In this document: one piece after another, positions 26,363 through 37,507 of the stretch
How the letters are laid out: every line of letters begins with the position of its first letter
Numbering within the stretch: position 1 is the stretch's first letter
Source of the DNA: Pigmentiphaga sp. H8
GTDB lineage: Bacteria > Pseudomonadota > Gammaproteobacteria > Burkholderiales > Burkholderiaceae_B
Direction of reading: 5' to 3'
Length of the DNA: 64,000 bases
Assembly (NCBI RefSeq): GCF_003854895.1
Contig: NZ_CP033966.1
Span: 2,108,001-2,172,000 of the forward strand
Notes under the pieces: model-generated
Database searches by the model: none
What the model was told of the DNA's origin: nothing
The model's input: only the letters and a program-made list of their open reading frames with translations
Program-made: the position numbers and the translations under genes

Positions 26363-27328
26363 TCAGTCCTGCGCGCTGAAGCCGGTCTGGGCCACGATGT
26401 CGCGCCAGCGCGCGATTTCGCTGCGGGTGTAGCCGGCCAGCGCATCGTGCCCGGCATAGGCCGGATTCACGCCTTGCTCCACCAGCTTGCGCTGGACCTC
26501 GGGGTCTTTCATGACCTGGCCCACGGCCTCGTCCAGCTTGTTCACCACGGCGGCGGGCGTGCCCTGGGGGGCATACAGCCCGTACCAGCCGGTGGCGTTC
26601 ACGTCGGGGTAGCCCGCCTCGGTCATGGTCGGGACCTCGGGGGCGGCCGGCTGCCTGCGCGCCCCGGTCACGGCCAGGATCTTCAGCTTGCCGCCCTGGG
26701 CCAGTTGCTGGGCGACCTGCAGGACCACGAAGCCGAACTGCACCTGGCCGCCCACGAGGTCGGTCACCAGCGGCGCCGAGCCCTTGTAGGGAACGTGCTG
26801 CATGTCCAGTTGCGCCTTGCGGTTGAACATGTCGCCGGCGAACTGCGACGGCGACGCGGCCCCGAACGATCCGTACGAGTACTTGCCGCGCCCGGCCCGC
26901 AGCCAGGAAACGAGCTCGCCCAGCGAGGCCGCCGGCACGCTGGCCGGGGTGGCCAGGGCCAGCTCGAAATCCACCAGCCGCGCCACGGCGGTGAAGTCCT
27001 TGACGGGGTCGTAGGGCAGTTTCTTGAAGGTGACGGGATTGACCGCCATGGTCTGGGCAAAGCCCATCAGCAGCGTGTAGCCGTCGGCCGGGGCCTTGGC
27101 GACGGCGGCCGAGCCGATGAAGCCGTTGGCGCCGGCCTTGTTCTCGATGATGACCGGCTGCCCCAGGCGCGCGCGCAGCTTGTCGGCAACCATGCGGGCG
27201 ACGACGTCGGGCGTGCCGCCCGCCGGGCCCGGCACCACCAGTGTGATGGGGCGGGAAGGATAGGTTTCGGCCTGCGCGGCGGTGGCCGCCAGCAGGCAGG
27301 AGATCGTCAGGATGGCGTGGCGGAACAT
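26363..27328 (-). CDS. Bug/TctC-family periplasmic substrate-binding protein
   Basis: This 321-residue protein has a signal peptide ending AAQAE and the Bug segments YPSRPITLVVPGPAGG, GQPVIIENKAGANG, YKGSAPLVTDLVGGQ and PTMTEAGYPDVNATGWYG. It stands alone, without enzymes on its strand, so its ligand cannot be guessed from context. GAGGGAAATC lies before the ATG at 27328. Confidence 0.92.
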   Translation of the reverse strand: MFRHAILTISCLLAATAAQAETYPSRPITLVVPGPAGGTPDVVARMVADKLRARLGQPVIIENKAGANGFIGSAAVAKAPADGYTLLMGFAQTMAVNPVTFKKLPYDPVKDFTAVARLVDFELALATPASVPAASLGELVSWLRAGRGKYSYGSFGAASPSQFAGDMFNRKAQLDMQHVPYKGSAPLVTDLVGGQVQFGFVVLQVAQQLAQGGKLKILAVTGARRQPAAPEVPTMTEAGYPDVNATGWYGLYAPQGTPAAVVNKLDEAVGQVMKDPEVQRKLVEQGVNPAYAGHDALAGYTRSEIARWRDIVAQTGFSAQD

Positions 27329-27531
27329 GATTTCCCTCTTTGCGGCGAACCTCTCATCCTAAGGGCCGGGCAGCGGGGCCGGGTAATGAAAATCCCCGGC
27401 GGGGATATGCCGGTTGCCTATATCGACATGCGCGGCGGGGGAAGTTTCGGGGTATTCCTTAACGAAACCGGTGTGGGCAACGGTACGGTTTTTGCTATTC
27501 TCAAGAGAACGCTACTCCGGGGAGGTGGTCG

Positions 27532-29829
27532 ATGCGCCTGACGCGCGCTGAGGGTTTGAGACAGGGCGCACAGGGCGCGTGCGGATGGGCCAGAACATTC
27601 CTCCTGGCGATGGCGGCGGTCGTCGCGGCCGGGTGCTCGCCCGGCGGTCCCGACGGCGGCACGCCGCTGAACAGCCCCTACGCGGCTGGCGCCGAGCGCG
27701 AGAACGTGATGTACACGGCATTCACGCAGCGCTCGCCCAAGTACCTGGACCCGGCCAGTTCCTATTCGGTCGACGAGACCCCCTACACCTACCAGATCTA
27801 CGAGCCGCTGTACGGCTACGACTACCTGAAGCGGCCCTACCAGCTCGTGCCACGGGCGGCCGTCCAGGTGGTCGATCCGGTCTACCTGGACGCCCAGGGC
27901 AATCGCCTGCCGGACGACGTGCCGGGCGAGCGGGTGGTGCAAAGCGTCTACGACATCCCGATCAAGCCCGGCATCCGGTTCCAGCCGCATCCCGCGTTCG
28001 CGGTGGATGAGGCCGGCCGGGACCTGTACCGGCACCTGGCGCCGGCGGACCTGGAAGGCAAGTACGCCATCCCCGACTTTCCCCGCACCGGCTCGCGCGA
28101 GCTGACCGCCGACGACTACGTCTACGGTATCCGCCGCCTGGCCACCACCCGCGTGGTGTCGCCCATCTACGCGCACATGACCGACTACATCGTCGGCTTC
28201 AAGGAATATGGCGACCGCATCCGCGCCGCCGACGCCGAGCTGCGCAAGGGCCTGGCGCCGACCACGCGCGACCTGCCGTGGCTGGACTTCCGCCAATACG
28301 CCTTCGAAGGCGTGGAGGCGCTGGACCCCCATACGCTGCGCATACGGATCAAGGGCAAGTACCCCCAGTTCAAGTACTGGCTGGCGATGACCTTCTTCTC
28401 GCCCATTCCCTGGGAAGCGGACCAGTTCTACAGCCAGGCCGGCATGGCCGAGCGCAACCTGACCCTGAACTACTGGCCGGTGGGCACCGGGCCGTACATG
28501 CTGACGGAATATCGCGAGAACCGCCGTCACGTGCTGTCGCGCAATCCCAATTTCCGCGGCGACCCCTATCCCTGCGAAGGCACGGACGAAGACCGCGCCG
28601 CCGGCCTGCTGGAGGACTGCGGCAAACCCACCCCCTTCATCGACCGCATCGTCTTCAACATCGAGAAGGAAAGCGTGCCGCTGCAGGGCAAGTTCCTGCA
28701 GGGCTACTACGACGTGCCCCAGGCCGAACGCGGCGAATACGGCGTGGCCTACCTGGTGGCGGCCGGCGATTCGAAGGAAAAGGCGGCGCTGTACGCCGAG
28801 CGCGGGCTGAAGCTGCCGACCACGGTCGAGACCCAGAACTGGTACATGGGCTTCAACTGGCTGGACCCCGTGGTGGGCAAGGGCGACAACCCCGCCCAGG
28901 AGGAGCGCAACCGCAAGCTGCGCCAGGCCATCAGCATCGCGGTGGACTGGGAGGAATACGTCACCATCTTCGAGAACAGCCAGGCGCAGGTCGCGCATGG
29001 GCCGCTGCCGCCGGGCCTGCTGGGCTACCGCGATCCGCCCGCCGGCGCCAACCCGGTGGTCTACGACATAGACGGCGACAAGATCACCCGCAAGCCGCTG
29101 GCCGAGGCCAAGAAGCTGCTGGCCGAAGCCGGCTACCCCGATGGCCGCAACGCGCAGACCGGCCAGCCCCTGGTCCTGAACTACGATGCGATGGGCGGCG
29201 TGTCGCCCGGCGCGCGTTCGCAGTTCGACTGGCTGCAGCGCCAGTTCGGCAAGCTGGGCATTCAGCTCGAGGTCCGCTCCACGGACTACAACCGCTTCCA
29301 GGACAAGATGCGGCGCGGCGTGGCGCAGATCTTCCTGTGGGGCTGGAACGCCGATTATCCCGACGCCGAGAACTTCCTGTTCCTGCTCTATGGCCCGAAT
29401 GGCAAGGCGAAGGAGGGCGGCGAGAACGCCTCGAACTACGTCAATCCCGAGTTCGACAAGCTGTTCGAACGCATGAAATACCTGGACGACGGACCCGAGA
29501 AGGAAGCCCTGATCGCCCGCATGGTCGCCATCGTGCAGACCGATGCCGCGTGGATGTTCGGCTACTTCCCCAAGTCCGGAGGCGCCTACCAGCAGTGGGT
29601 GGGCAACGGCAAGCCGACCCAGATGATACGGAACAACCTCCAGTTCATGAAGATCGATTCCGCCCTGCGGGCCCGCAAGATCGCCGAATGGAACCAGCCG
29701 GTCTGGTGGCCGGTGGGGCTGGCGGTGCTGCTGCTGGTCCTCCTTGCCGTGCCCGCATGGCGCATGGTCCGGCGCCGCGACCGCGCCGTGGCCGTCCATA
29801 CCGACCGTCCCACGGGAGATGCGGCATGA
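27532..29829 (+). CDS. Peptide-type ABC transporter substrate-binding lipoprotein with C-terminal membrane helix
   Basis: This 765-residue SBP family 5 protein is larger than the usual 500-600. VVAAGC gives a lipobox with Cys35. RSPKYLDPASSYSVDETPY, TADDYVYGIRRLA, YWPVGTGPYMLTEY and LFLWGWNADYPDAENF are typical of Dpp/Opp-like binding proteins. Unusually, residues of about 725-750 (WWPVGLAVLLLVLLAVPAW followed by RMVRRRDR) form a C-terminal transmembrane helix, so the protein may be held at both ends. GGGGAGG precedes the ATG. Its stop overlaps the permease start. The full operon encodes an importer for oligopeptides or similar large solutes. Confidence 0.9.
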   Translation: MRLTRAEGLRQGAQGACGWARTFLLAMAAVVAAGCSPGGPDGGTPLNSPYAAGAERENVMYTAFTQRSPKYLDPASSYSVDETPYTYQIYEPLYGYDYLKRPYQLVPRAAVQVVDPVYLDAQGNRLPDDVPGERVVQSVYDIPIKPGIRFQPHPAFAVDEAGRDLYRHLAPADLEGKYAIPDFPRTGSRELTADDYVYGIRRLATTRVVSPIYAHMTDYIVGFKEYGDRIRAADAELRKGLAPTTRDLPWLDFRQYAFEGVEALDPHTLRIRIKGKYPQFKYWLAMTFFSPIPWEADQFYSQAGMAERNLTLNYWPVGTGPYMLTEYRENRRHVLSRNPNFRGDPYPCEGTDEDRAAGLLEDCGKPTPFIDRIVFNIEKESVPLQGKFLQGYYDVPQAERGEYGVAYLVAAGDSKEKAALYAERGLKLPTTVETQNWYMGFNWLDPVVGKGDNPAQEERNRKLRQAISIAVDWEEYVTIFENSQAQVAHGPLPPGLLGYRDPPAGANPVVYDIDGDKITRKPLAEAKKLLAEAGYPDGRNAQTGQPLVLNYDAMGGVSPGARSQFDWLQRQFGKLGIQLEVRSTDYNRFQDKMRRGVAQIFLWGWNADYPDAENFLFLLYGPNGKAKEGGENASNYVNPEFDKLFERMKYLDDGPEKEALIARMVAIVQTDAAWMFGYFPKSGGAYQQWVGNGKPTQMIRNNLQFMKIDSALRARKIAEWNQPVWWPVGLAVLLLVLLAVPAWRMVRRRDRAVAVHTDRPTGDAA

Positions 29830-30803
29830 CCGCCTACATCGTGCGCCGGATCCTGTACGGGGTCCTGATCCTGATCGGCGTCAACCTGTTCACCTTCATG
29901 CTGTTCTTCGCGGTCAACACGCCCGACGACATGGCGCGCCTGTCCATAGGCGGGCGCCGGGTCACCGCCGACGCCATTGAAAAGTGGAAGGTCGAGCGCG
30001 GCTACGACAAGCCGCTGCTGGTCAACACCCAGGCCGAGGGCGCGCGGCGCTACACCGACACCATCTTCTTCGACCGTTCCGCCCGGCTGTTCGTGTTCGA
30101 CTTCGGCGCCTCGGACGCCGGCCGGGACATCGGCTACGAGATCCGGCAGCGGGTGGGGCCCAGCCTGGCGCTGGCGGTGCCTACCTTCCTGCTGGGCCTG
30201 TTCGCCAGCGTGGCGTTCGCGCTGCTCCTGGTGTTCTTCCGGGGGACCTACCTGGATTTCTGGGGCGTGGTGCTGTGCGTGGCCATGCTGTCCATCTCGG
30301 CGCTGTTCTACATCATCGCCGGGCAATACCTGTTCTCCAAGACCCTGCGGCTGGTCCCGCTGTCGGGCTTCGCCGGCGGCCTGGACGCCGTGCGCTTCCT
30401 GCTGTTGCCCGTGCTGGTGGCCATCATCGCCAAGCTGGGGCCCGAGGCGCGTTTCTACCGCGCGCTGTTCCTCGAGGAAATCGGCAAGGACTACGTCCGC
30501 ACGGCCCGCTCCAAGGGGCTGTCCGAGCGCCTGGTGCTGTTTCGCCACGTGCTGCGCAACGCCATGCTGCCCATCCTGACCAGCACCGTTTCGGCTATCC
30601 CGCTGCTGTTCATGGGCAGCCTGATCGCCGAATCCTTCTTCGGCATACCGGGCCTGGGCAGCTACACCATGGACGCCATCAACGCCCAGGACTTCGCCAT
30701 CGTGCGCGCCATGGTGTTCATCGGTTCGGTGCTGTACATCATCGGCCTGATCCTGGCCGACATCTCCTACACGATCGCGGATCCGCGCGTGCGTTTCGAG
30801 TAA
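29826..30803 (+). CDS. ABC transporter permease, DppB/OppB type
   Basis: This 325-residue inner-membrane permease begins MTAYIVRRILYGVLILIGVN, the standard DppB N-terminus. It carries the EAA loop DYVRTARSKGLSERLVLFRH that contacts the ATPase. About six helices are visible, with the family end SYTIADPRVRFE. The ATG at 29826 overlaps the stop of the binding-protein gene (ATGA). It partners with the next permease. Confidence 0.93.
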   Translation: MTAYIVRRILYGVLILIGVNLFTFMLFFAVNTPDDMARLSIGGRRVTADAIEKWKVERGYDKPLLVNTQAEGARRYTDTIFFDRSARLFVFDFGASDAGRDIGYEIRQRVGPSLALAVPTFLLGLFASVAFALLLVFFRGTYLDFWGVVLCVAMLSISALFYIIAGQYLFSKTLRLVPLSGFAGGLDAVRFLLLPVLVAIIAKLGPEARFYRALFLEEIGKDYVRTARSKGLSERLVLFRHVLRNAMLPILTSTVSAIPLLFMGSLIAESFFGIPGLGSYTMDAINAQDFAIVRAMVFIGSVLYIIGLILADISYTIADPRVRFE

Positions 30804-30807
30804 GAAC

Positions 30808-32270
30808 ATGCCCAAGATCGTCTTTCTGTGGACCGACGTCGCGCTGTTCCTGCTGGTGCTGGGGGTGGCCTGCTACGCCTGGCACGCCCGCCGCACGCCC
30901 AACCTGCGGGCCACCTGGGCCAGGGTGGCCCGCGACACGCCGGCCATGTGCGCCGTGGTGGTGCTGGGCGTGTTCGTGGTGATCGGGGTGCTGGACTCCA
31001 TGCACTACCGGCCCTTGCTGGAATCGGTGGAAGTCAATGGCGGGAAGGGCGCGCGCGCCTATTCCCCGGTCACCCGTTCGGTGCTCGACGCCCTGCTGGA
31101 AAAACCCATGGCCGGGCGCGAGAAGACCTACTCGGCGCCGCTGGCGGTGCGCCAGTTCACCAAGGAATCCATGCTGGTCGACGGCAAGCCGGTGCGGGAC
31201 TATCCGCGCCTGCGCCACGGCGGCGCGCACCTGACCGATCCCGATACGCAGTGGCTGGGGGACGTGCTGCGGCGAACGGCGGTGGGCGTCGTGGCCGGCG
31301 GCCTGCTTGCCGGCGCCGTGGCCCTGCTGGTGGCTGGCGCCCTGGCGCATCGGGGCGGGCAGGGCTTTGCCGTGGTGTGGCGCGACATCGTCCAGCGGCG
31401 CACCGCCGTGCCCCTGGCGCCCATGCTGCTGATCTTCGGCATCATCGCCATCCTGGCGGGCGCGGCCGTGTCGCTGTCCACCGGCTATCACGTCATGGGC
31501 ACCGACAGCACCGGCAACGACGTGCTGGTGCAGACGGTCAAGAGCTTCCGCACGGCCCTGGTCATCGGCAGCCTGACCACCCTGGCGACCCTGCCGCTGG
31601 CCCTGGCACTGGGCATCATGGCGGGCTACTTCAAGGGCTGGGTCGACGACGTCATCCAGTACGTCTACACCACGCTCACGTCCATTCCCGGCGTGCTGCT
31701 GATCGCGGCCTGCGTGCTCATGGTGCAGGTCTTCATCGACAACAATCCCGACCTGTTCGAGACCGGCGCCGAACGCGCCGACCTGCGCCTGTTCCTGCTG
31801 TGCATCATCCTGGGCGTGACCGGCTGGGCGGGGCTGTGCCGGCTGCTGCGGGCCGAGACGCTCAAGCTGCGCGAGCTGGACTACGTGCTGGCCGCGCGTG
31901 CCTTCGGTGCCTCGCCGGTGCGCATCATGACCCGCCACCTGCTGCCCAACGTCATGCACATCGTGCTGATCACCGTGGTGCTCGATTTCTCGACCCTGGT
32001 GCTGTACGAGGCCGTGCTGTCCTACCTGGGCGTGGGAGTCGATCCGTCCATGAACTCGTTCGGATCCATGATCAACCTCGCGCGGCTGGAAATGTCGCGC
32101 GATCCCATGATCTGGTGGAGCCTGCTGTCGGCCTTCGTCTTCATGCTGGCCCTGGTGCTGTCCGCCAACCTGTTCGCCGACGCCGTGCGCGAGGCCTTCG
32201 ACCCGCGCGCCCGGGCCTACCGGCCGGCGTGGGCGCGGGCCCGTTCGGCCAAGATGCTGGAGGACCGCTG

Positions 32271-32271
<1 letters not shown>
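30808..32271 (+). CDS. ABC transporter permease, DppC/OppC type with long N-terminal extension
   Basis: At 487 residues this is about 190 longer than typical DppC proteins. The C-terminal half is the standard permease: GTDSTGNDVLVQTVKS, the EAA loop LDYVLAARAFGASPVRIMTR, and YEAVLSYLGVGVDPSMNSFG. The N-terminal half contributes extra helices (about 6-24, 46-64, 150-180 and 205-225) and a loop of about 85 residues that is probably periplasmic. The role of the extension is unknown. It starts four bases after the previous permease gene ends and overlaps the ATPase gene at TGATG. Confidence 0.9.
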
Positions 32272-34172
<1,901 letters not shown>

Positions 34173-34191
34173 ACGAACAAGGAGACCAGGC

Positions 34192-34542
34192 ATGTCGTAC
34201 GAAGGAAGTTGCCATTGCGGGGCCGTCGCGTTCGAGGTCGATGCCCCCGTGCCCGCCCAGGCCATGAGCTGCAATTGCTCCCATTGCCGCCGCAAGGGTT
34301 TCCTGCTGAGCTTCGTGCCTGAAGGCCAGTTCCAGCTGAAGCAGGGCCAGGATCAGCTGCGGTCCTATTTCTTCCACGCCCACAAGATCGAACACATGTT
34401 CTGCTCGACCTGTGGCACGCAGTCCTTCGCCCGGGGCGCCATGCCCGACGGCACGCCCATGCGGGCGGTGAACCTGCGCTGCGTGCCGTCCATCGACCTG
34501 GACGCCTTGCAGATCAACCGGGTGGATGGGGCCAGCTTCTAG
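34192..34542 (+). CDS. GFA-family protein (CENP-V/Gfa fold)
   Basis: This 116-residue zinc protein has SCHCGAV, CNCSHCRRKG and FCSTCGTQSFARG, the seven-Cys pattern of the glutathione-dependent formaldehyde-activating family. Most members have no proven enzyme activity; a thiol-conjugate role is usual speculation. AAGGAG precedes the ATG. It follows the ABC operon by 19 bases and may be read through from it. Confidence 0.9.
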   Translation: MSYEGSCHCGAVAFEVDAPVPAQAMSCNCSHCRRKGFLLSFVPEGQFQLKQGQDQLRSYFFHAHKIEHMFCSTCGTQSFARGAMPDGTPMRAVNLRCVPSIDLDALQINRVDGASF

Positions 34543-34602
34543 GCCTGCCGGCAGGGGCGGGGGGCTAAAATGGATTATCATTCCGCTCCTGGCGCCGCAT
34601 AG

Positions 34603-34690
34603 GGAAGCGTGGCAGAGTGGTCGATTGCACCGGTCTTGAAAACCGGCAACGGGCAACCGTTCGTGAGTTCGAATCTCACCGCTTCCGCCA
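34603..34690 (+). tRNA. tRNA-Ser (anticodon TGA)
   Basis: An 88-nt class II tRNA with a long variable arm. Acceptor GGAAGCG pairs with CGCTTCC (34680-34686), followed by G and encoded CCA (34688-34690). The anticodon stem CCGGT/ACCGG encloses loop CTTGAAA with anticodon TGA at 34637-34639. The T-arm has GTTCGAATC. Confidence 0.97.
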
Positions 34691-34700
34691 AAGAACGTGA

Positions 34701-34737
34701 AAACCCCTTGATTTCATTGAGAAATCAAGGGGTTTTT
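34701..34737 (+). terminator. Rho-independent terminator after tRNA-Ser
   Basis: AAACCCCTTGATTTC (34701-34715) pairs perfectly with GAAATCAAGGGGTTT (34721-34735) over a five-base loop, with further T residues. It lies 11 bases after the tRNA end. It also faces the 3' end of the truncated alcohol dehydrogenase on the other strand and could end both transcripts. Confidence 0.9.
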
Positions 34738-34756
34738 CATTTTGGCGATTTCGGGA

Positions 34757-35690
34757 TCATTTTGCGAGCGATGCGTTGTCGATCACGAACCGGTACTTCA
34801 CGTCTCCGTCGAGCATGCGTTCGTAGGCCTTGTTGATTTCGTCGGCGCGTATCATTTCGATATCCGCCACGATGCCGTGCTCGGCACAGAAATCCAGCAT
34901 CTCCTGCGTCTCGGGAATGCCGCCGATCATCGAGCCGGCCAGGCTGCGGCGCTTCATGATCAGGCTGAACACCTGAGGCGAAGGGTGCGGCGTTGCCGGA
35001 GCGCCGACCAGGGCCATGGTGCCGTCGCGTTTGAGCAACTCGAAAAATGCGTCCAGATCGTGCGGCGCGGCCACGGTATTCAGGATGAAATCGAAGGTCT
35101 TGGCATGGGCCTCCATCTCGTTCGCGTGGCGCGAGACGACGACTTCGTCCGCGCCCAGGACTCTGGCGGCGTCGCGCTTGGCTTCGGATGTGGTGAACGC
35201 CACCACGTATGCCCCCATTGCATGCGCCAACTTGATTCCCATATGCCCCAAGCCACCGACGCCGACCACGCCAACCTTCTTTCCGGGCCCGGTTTTCCAG
35301 TGTCGTAGTGGCGAATAGGTGGTGATGCCCGCGCACAGCAGCGGTGCCACGGCGGCCAGTTGCTCCGCAGGGTGGCGGATGCGCAGCACGTAGCGCTTGT
35401 GCACGACGATCTGCTGCGAGTAGCCGCCCAGCGTATGGCCGGGCAGGTCGGAAGTGGGGCCGTTGTAGGTCCCGACCATGTGGTCGCAGTAGTTCTCCAG
35501 GCCCGCGCCGCAATCTGCGCAGTGCCGGCAGCTATCGACAATGCAGCCAACGCCGACGAGATCCCCGACCTGGAAGTCCGAGATGTCCTTGCCTATTGCC
35601 GAGACGCGGCCGACGATCTCGTGGCCGGGCACGCACGGGTACAAGGCCCCGGCCCATTCAGGGGCTGGCAGGTGTTGCCGGCGCCGTGGG
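34757..35690 (-). pseudogene. NAD(P)-dependent zinc alcohol dehydrogenase (YahK/CAD type), 5'-truncated
   Basis: About 300 residues of a 350-residue family are present. Homology starts abruptly at EWAGALYPCVPGHEIVGR (near 35660) and runs to the normal end with structural-zinc Cys residues (DSCRHCADCGAGLENYC) and cofactor motif GVGGLGHMG. The first 50 or so residues, including the catalytic-zinc segment CGVCHSD, are absent in any frame; the upstream sequence is instead the 3' end of the cyclophilin-like gene (stop at 35709). The open frame to 35755 gives unrelated residues. The protein could fold in part but should not be an active dehydrogenase. Confidence 0.72.
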
Positions 35691-35708
35691 CGATGCTCGT
35701 TGACGGCA

Positions 35709-36164
35709 CTAGTCCGCGGAAAACTCGATTCGTACACCACTCCCGCCAAGCTCACGGGCCAGGCCGGCGGGGTCGTCCACCCAGCCCAGGCGGGTGTACG
35801 AGTATGGCGAGTCGAATGTCAGATAAAAAACGACCAGGGTGCCCGAGCCATACAGCATAAGGTCGCCGCTTCGGATCGTGCCAGATCGCTCTGTGTTGGT
35901 GGGCAATCGTCGGGGCAGCTTGGCGTATTTCTCGTTGCCGTTGAGCTCGGTCATGTCGAGCGTAAGGGGTAGCAGCACAACAAGGGCACGGGCGGCGTCG
36001 TTGTTGGCCAAGGTGATGGAGAAGCGGCGCTCGCCAATGGTCATCCACATGCCCGATTCCTTCGATTTCACGGATACAGGGCTGGCATCTCCGGTTTCAA
36101 CGAATACCCCGCAAGAGCCCAGCATCAGCAGGCCAGCCAGGAAAAGGCCCCGCGCCCGGCTCAT
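35709..36164 (-). CDS. Cyclophilin-like fold lipoprotein
   Basis: This 151-residue protein has a signal with a possible lipobox LGSC (Cys18). The small domain beginning MWMTIGERRFSITLANNDAA and including TLDMTELNGNEKYAKLP matches the bacterial cyclophilin-like family that often neighbours aldo/keto reductases and YahK-type dehydrogenases. Its biochemical role is unknown. The ATG at 36164 overlaps the MFS stop (ATGA), so it is translated with the exporter. Its 3' end abuts the deletion point of the dehydrogenase remnant. Confidence 0.75.
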   Translation of the reverse strand: MSRARGLFLAGLLMLGSCGVFVETGDASPVSVKSKESGMWMTIGERRFSITLANNDAARALVVLLPLTLDMTELNGNEKYAKLPRRLPTNTERSGTIRSGDLMLYGSGTLVVFYLTFDSPYSYTRLGWVDDPAGLARELGGSGVRIEFSAD

Positions 36165-37384
36165 GAGGGTTGCCGCTTTTGCGACCGAGAGGTCAGGAAA
36201 GCCAGGAACGCGGCAAGTAACAGCACGGTTGCACTCAGCATGAATGTACTCTGGTAGCCACGGGCATCGAACGACATGCCTCCAATGGTGGATCCCAGGG
36301 CGATAGCCGATTGGATGACGGCGACCATCAGTCCGCCGCCGGCTTCGGCATCGTGGGGCATGGCTTCGGCGATCCAGTTCCACCATCCCACCGGGGCGGC
36401 GGTAGCCAACAACCCCCACACGGCCAGCAACGCCGTGGTGGCGGCAACCCAGGTTCCAAAGGGAATGAGTGCCAGCGCGAGTACCGCCATCGCGACAGGA
36501 ATGGAGATCAGCGTCCGATACAGATCCCGCTTGAGGACGGTGCCTATGATCGCGGTGCCGATGAAGCCGGCCACGCCGATGACGAGAAGGATGAACGACA
36601 GCGTGGATACGTCGACGCGGGCCACCGTTTCGAGGAATGGCCGCACATAGGTGAACAAGGCAAACTGCCCCATGAAGAATGCGCCGCAGCTTGCCATGCC
36701 CAGCGCGATGGAGCGGCTCTTGAGCAGCTTGAACACATTGCCGGAGCCCTTTGGACGCTTGGCGGCCTGGATGGGTGGCAGGCTGAGCCATTGCCAGGCC
36801 AGGGCGAACACGGCCACCGGAACCAGGCAGAGGAAGGCCCCGCGCCAGCCCATGACCGAGCCCAGATAGCTGCCCAGCGGCGCGGCTATCACGGTGGCCA
36901 CCGCGTTGCCGCCGTTGAATATCGCAAGCGCGCGTGGAACCTGCGCCGACGGTACCAGCCGCATGGCCGTTGCGGCCGACATGGACCAGAAACCGCCGAC
37001 GACCACGCCGATGAGCGCCCTGCCTGCCATGTAGGTCAGGTAGTCGGGAGCCAGGGCGATCAAGGCATTGGAGAGGACCATCAACCCGGTCAGCGCCAGC
37101 AGGAGCTTCTTGCGATTCATCGTGCCCGCAAGGGTGGAGATCGAAAGGCTGGCGAGTACCGCGAATGCGCCGGAGATCGCGATGCCTTGTCCGGCCATTC
37201 CTTCCGTGACATGCAGGTCTGCGGCCATCGCCGTCAGCAGGCTGACGGGCATGAATTCGGAGGCGATCAGCGCGAAGACGCACAGGGACATCGCAAACAC
37301 ACCGCTCCAATAAGCGGGCTGCGTCCTGGCCTCGCGCAGGGAAGAAACCGTGCTGGTTGTGGCTTGATCTATCTGGGGGTTCAT
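36161..37384 (-). CDS. MFS transporter, DHA1 (AraJ/YdhP-like) efflux type
   Basis: This 407-residue protein has about 12 hydrophobic helices. FALIASEFMPVSLLTAMAADLHVTEG in helix 1 and GRALIGVVVGGFWSMSAATAMRLVP (the GxxGGxxxS region) match the DHA1 sugar/drug efflux group. It probably exports small organics. The ATG at 37384 was chosen over 37396 because of a GAAG upstream; both are weak. It is divergent from a LysR gene across 123 bases that contain repeated dyads. Confidence 0.88.
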   Translation of the reverse strand: MNPQIDQATTSTVSSLREARTQPAYWSGVFAMSLCVFALIASEFMPVSLLTAMAADLHVTEGMAGQGIAISGAFAVLASLSISTLAGTMNRKKLLLALTGLMVLSNALIALAPDYLTYMAGRALIGVVVGGFWSMSAATAMRLVPSAQVPRALAIFNGGNAVATVIAAPLGSYLGSVMGWRGAFLCLVPVAVFALAWQWLSLPPIQAAKRPKGSGNVFKLLKSRSIALGMASCGAFFMGQFALFTYVRPFLETVARVDVSTLSFILLVIGVAGFIGTAIIGTVLKRDLYRTLISIPVAMAVLALALIPFGTWVAATTALLAVWGLLATAAPVGWWNWIAEAMPHDAEAGGGLMVAVIQSAIALGSTIGGMSFDARGYQSTFMLSATVLLLAAFLAFLTSRSQKRQPS

Positions 37385-37445
37385 GAAACGCTTCATTCGT
37401 GGCGAGATTGGCGACCATGTTCGCGCACGCGGGGAATATTGACTA

Positions 37446-37483
37446 GCTAATGAATCATTAAAGGGTATATTAGTAAATCTAAT
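37446..37483. promoter_or_regulatory. LysR operator region between MFS and LysR genes
   Basis: Two elements are visible. TAATGA-A-TCATTA (37448-37460) is a perfect dyad, and ATTAG-TAAAT-CTAAT (37469-37483) is a perfect interrupted dyad of LysR-box type. GCTAATGAATC (37446-37456) and ATTAG-N5-CTAAT both recur upstream of the molybdenum hydroxylase at 38439-38458. Confidence 0.7.
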
Positions 37484-37507
37484 CAATATTCCAAAGGCCG
37501 CAATATC

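Noticed and set aside
34544..34555. CCTGCCGGCAGG palindrome after the GFA gene as a terminator
   Set aside because: A 12-base self-complementary run with no loop and no T-tract; too weak to support the call.
34603..34690. tRNA-Ser as an integration site for a genomic island covering 34.7-41 kb
   Set aside because: The DNA after the tRNA differs in gene type and contains a truncated gene, but no integrase and no repeat of the tRNA 3' end was seen in the window.
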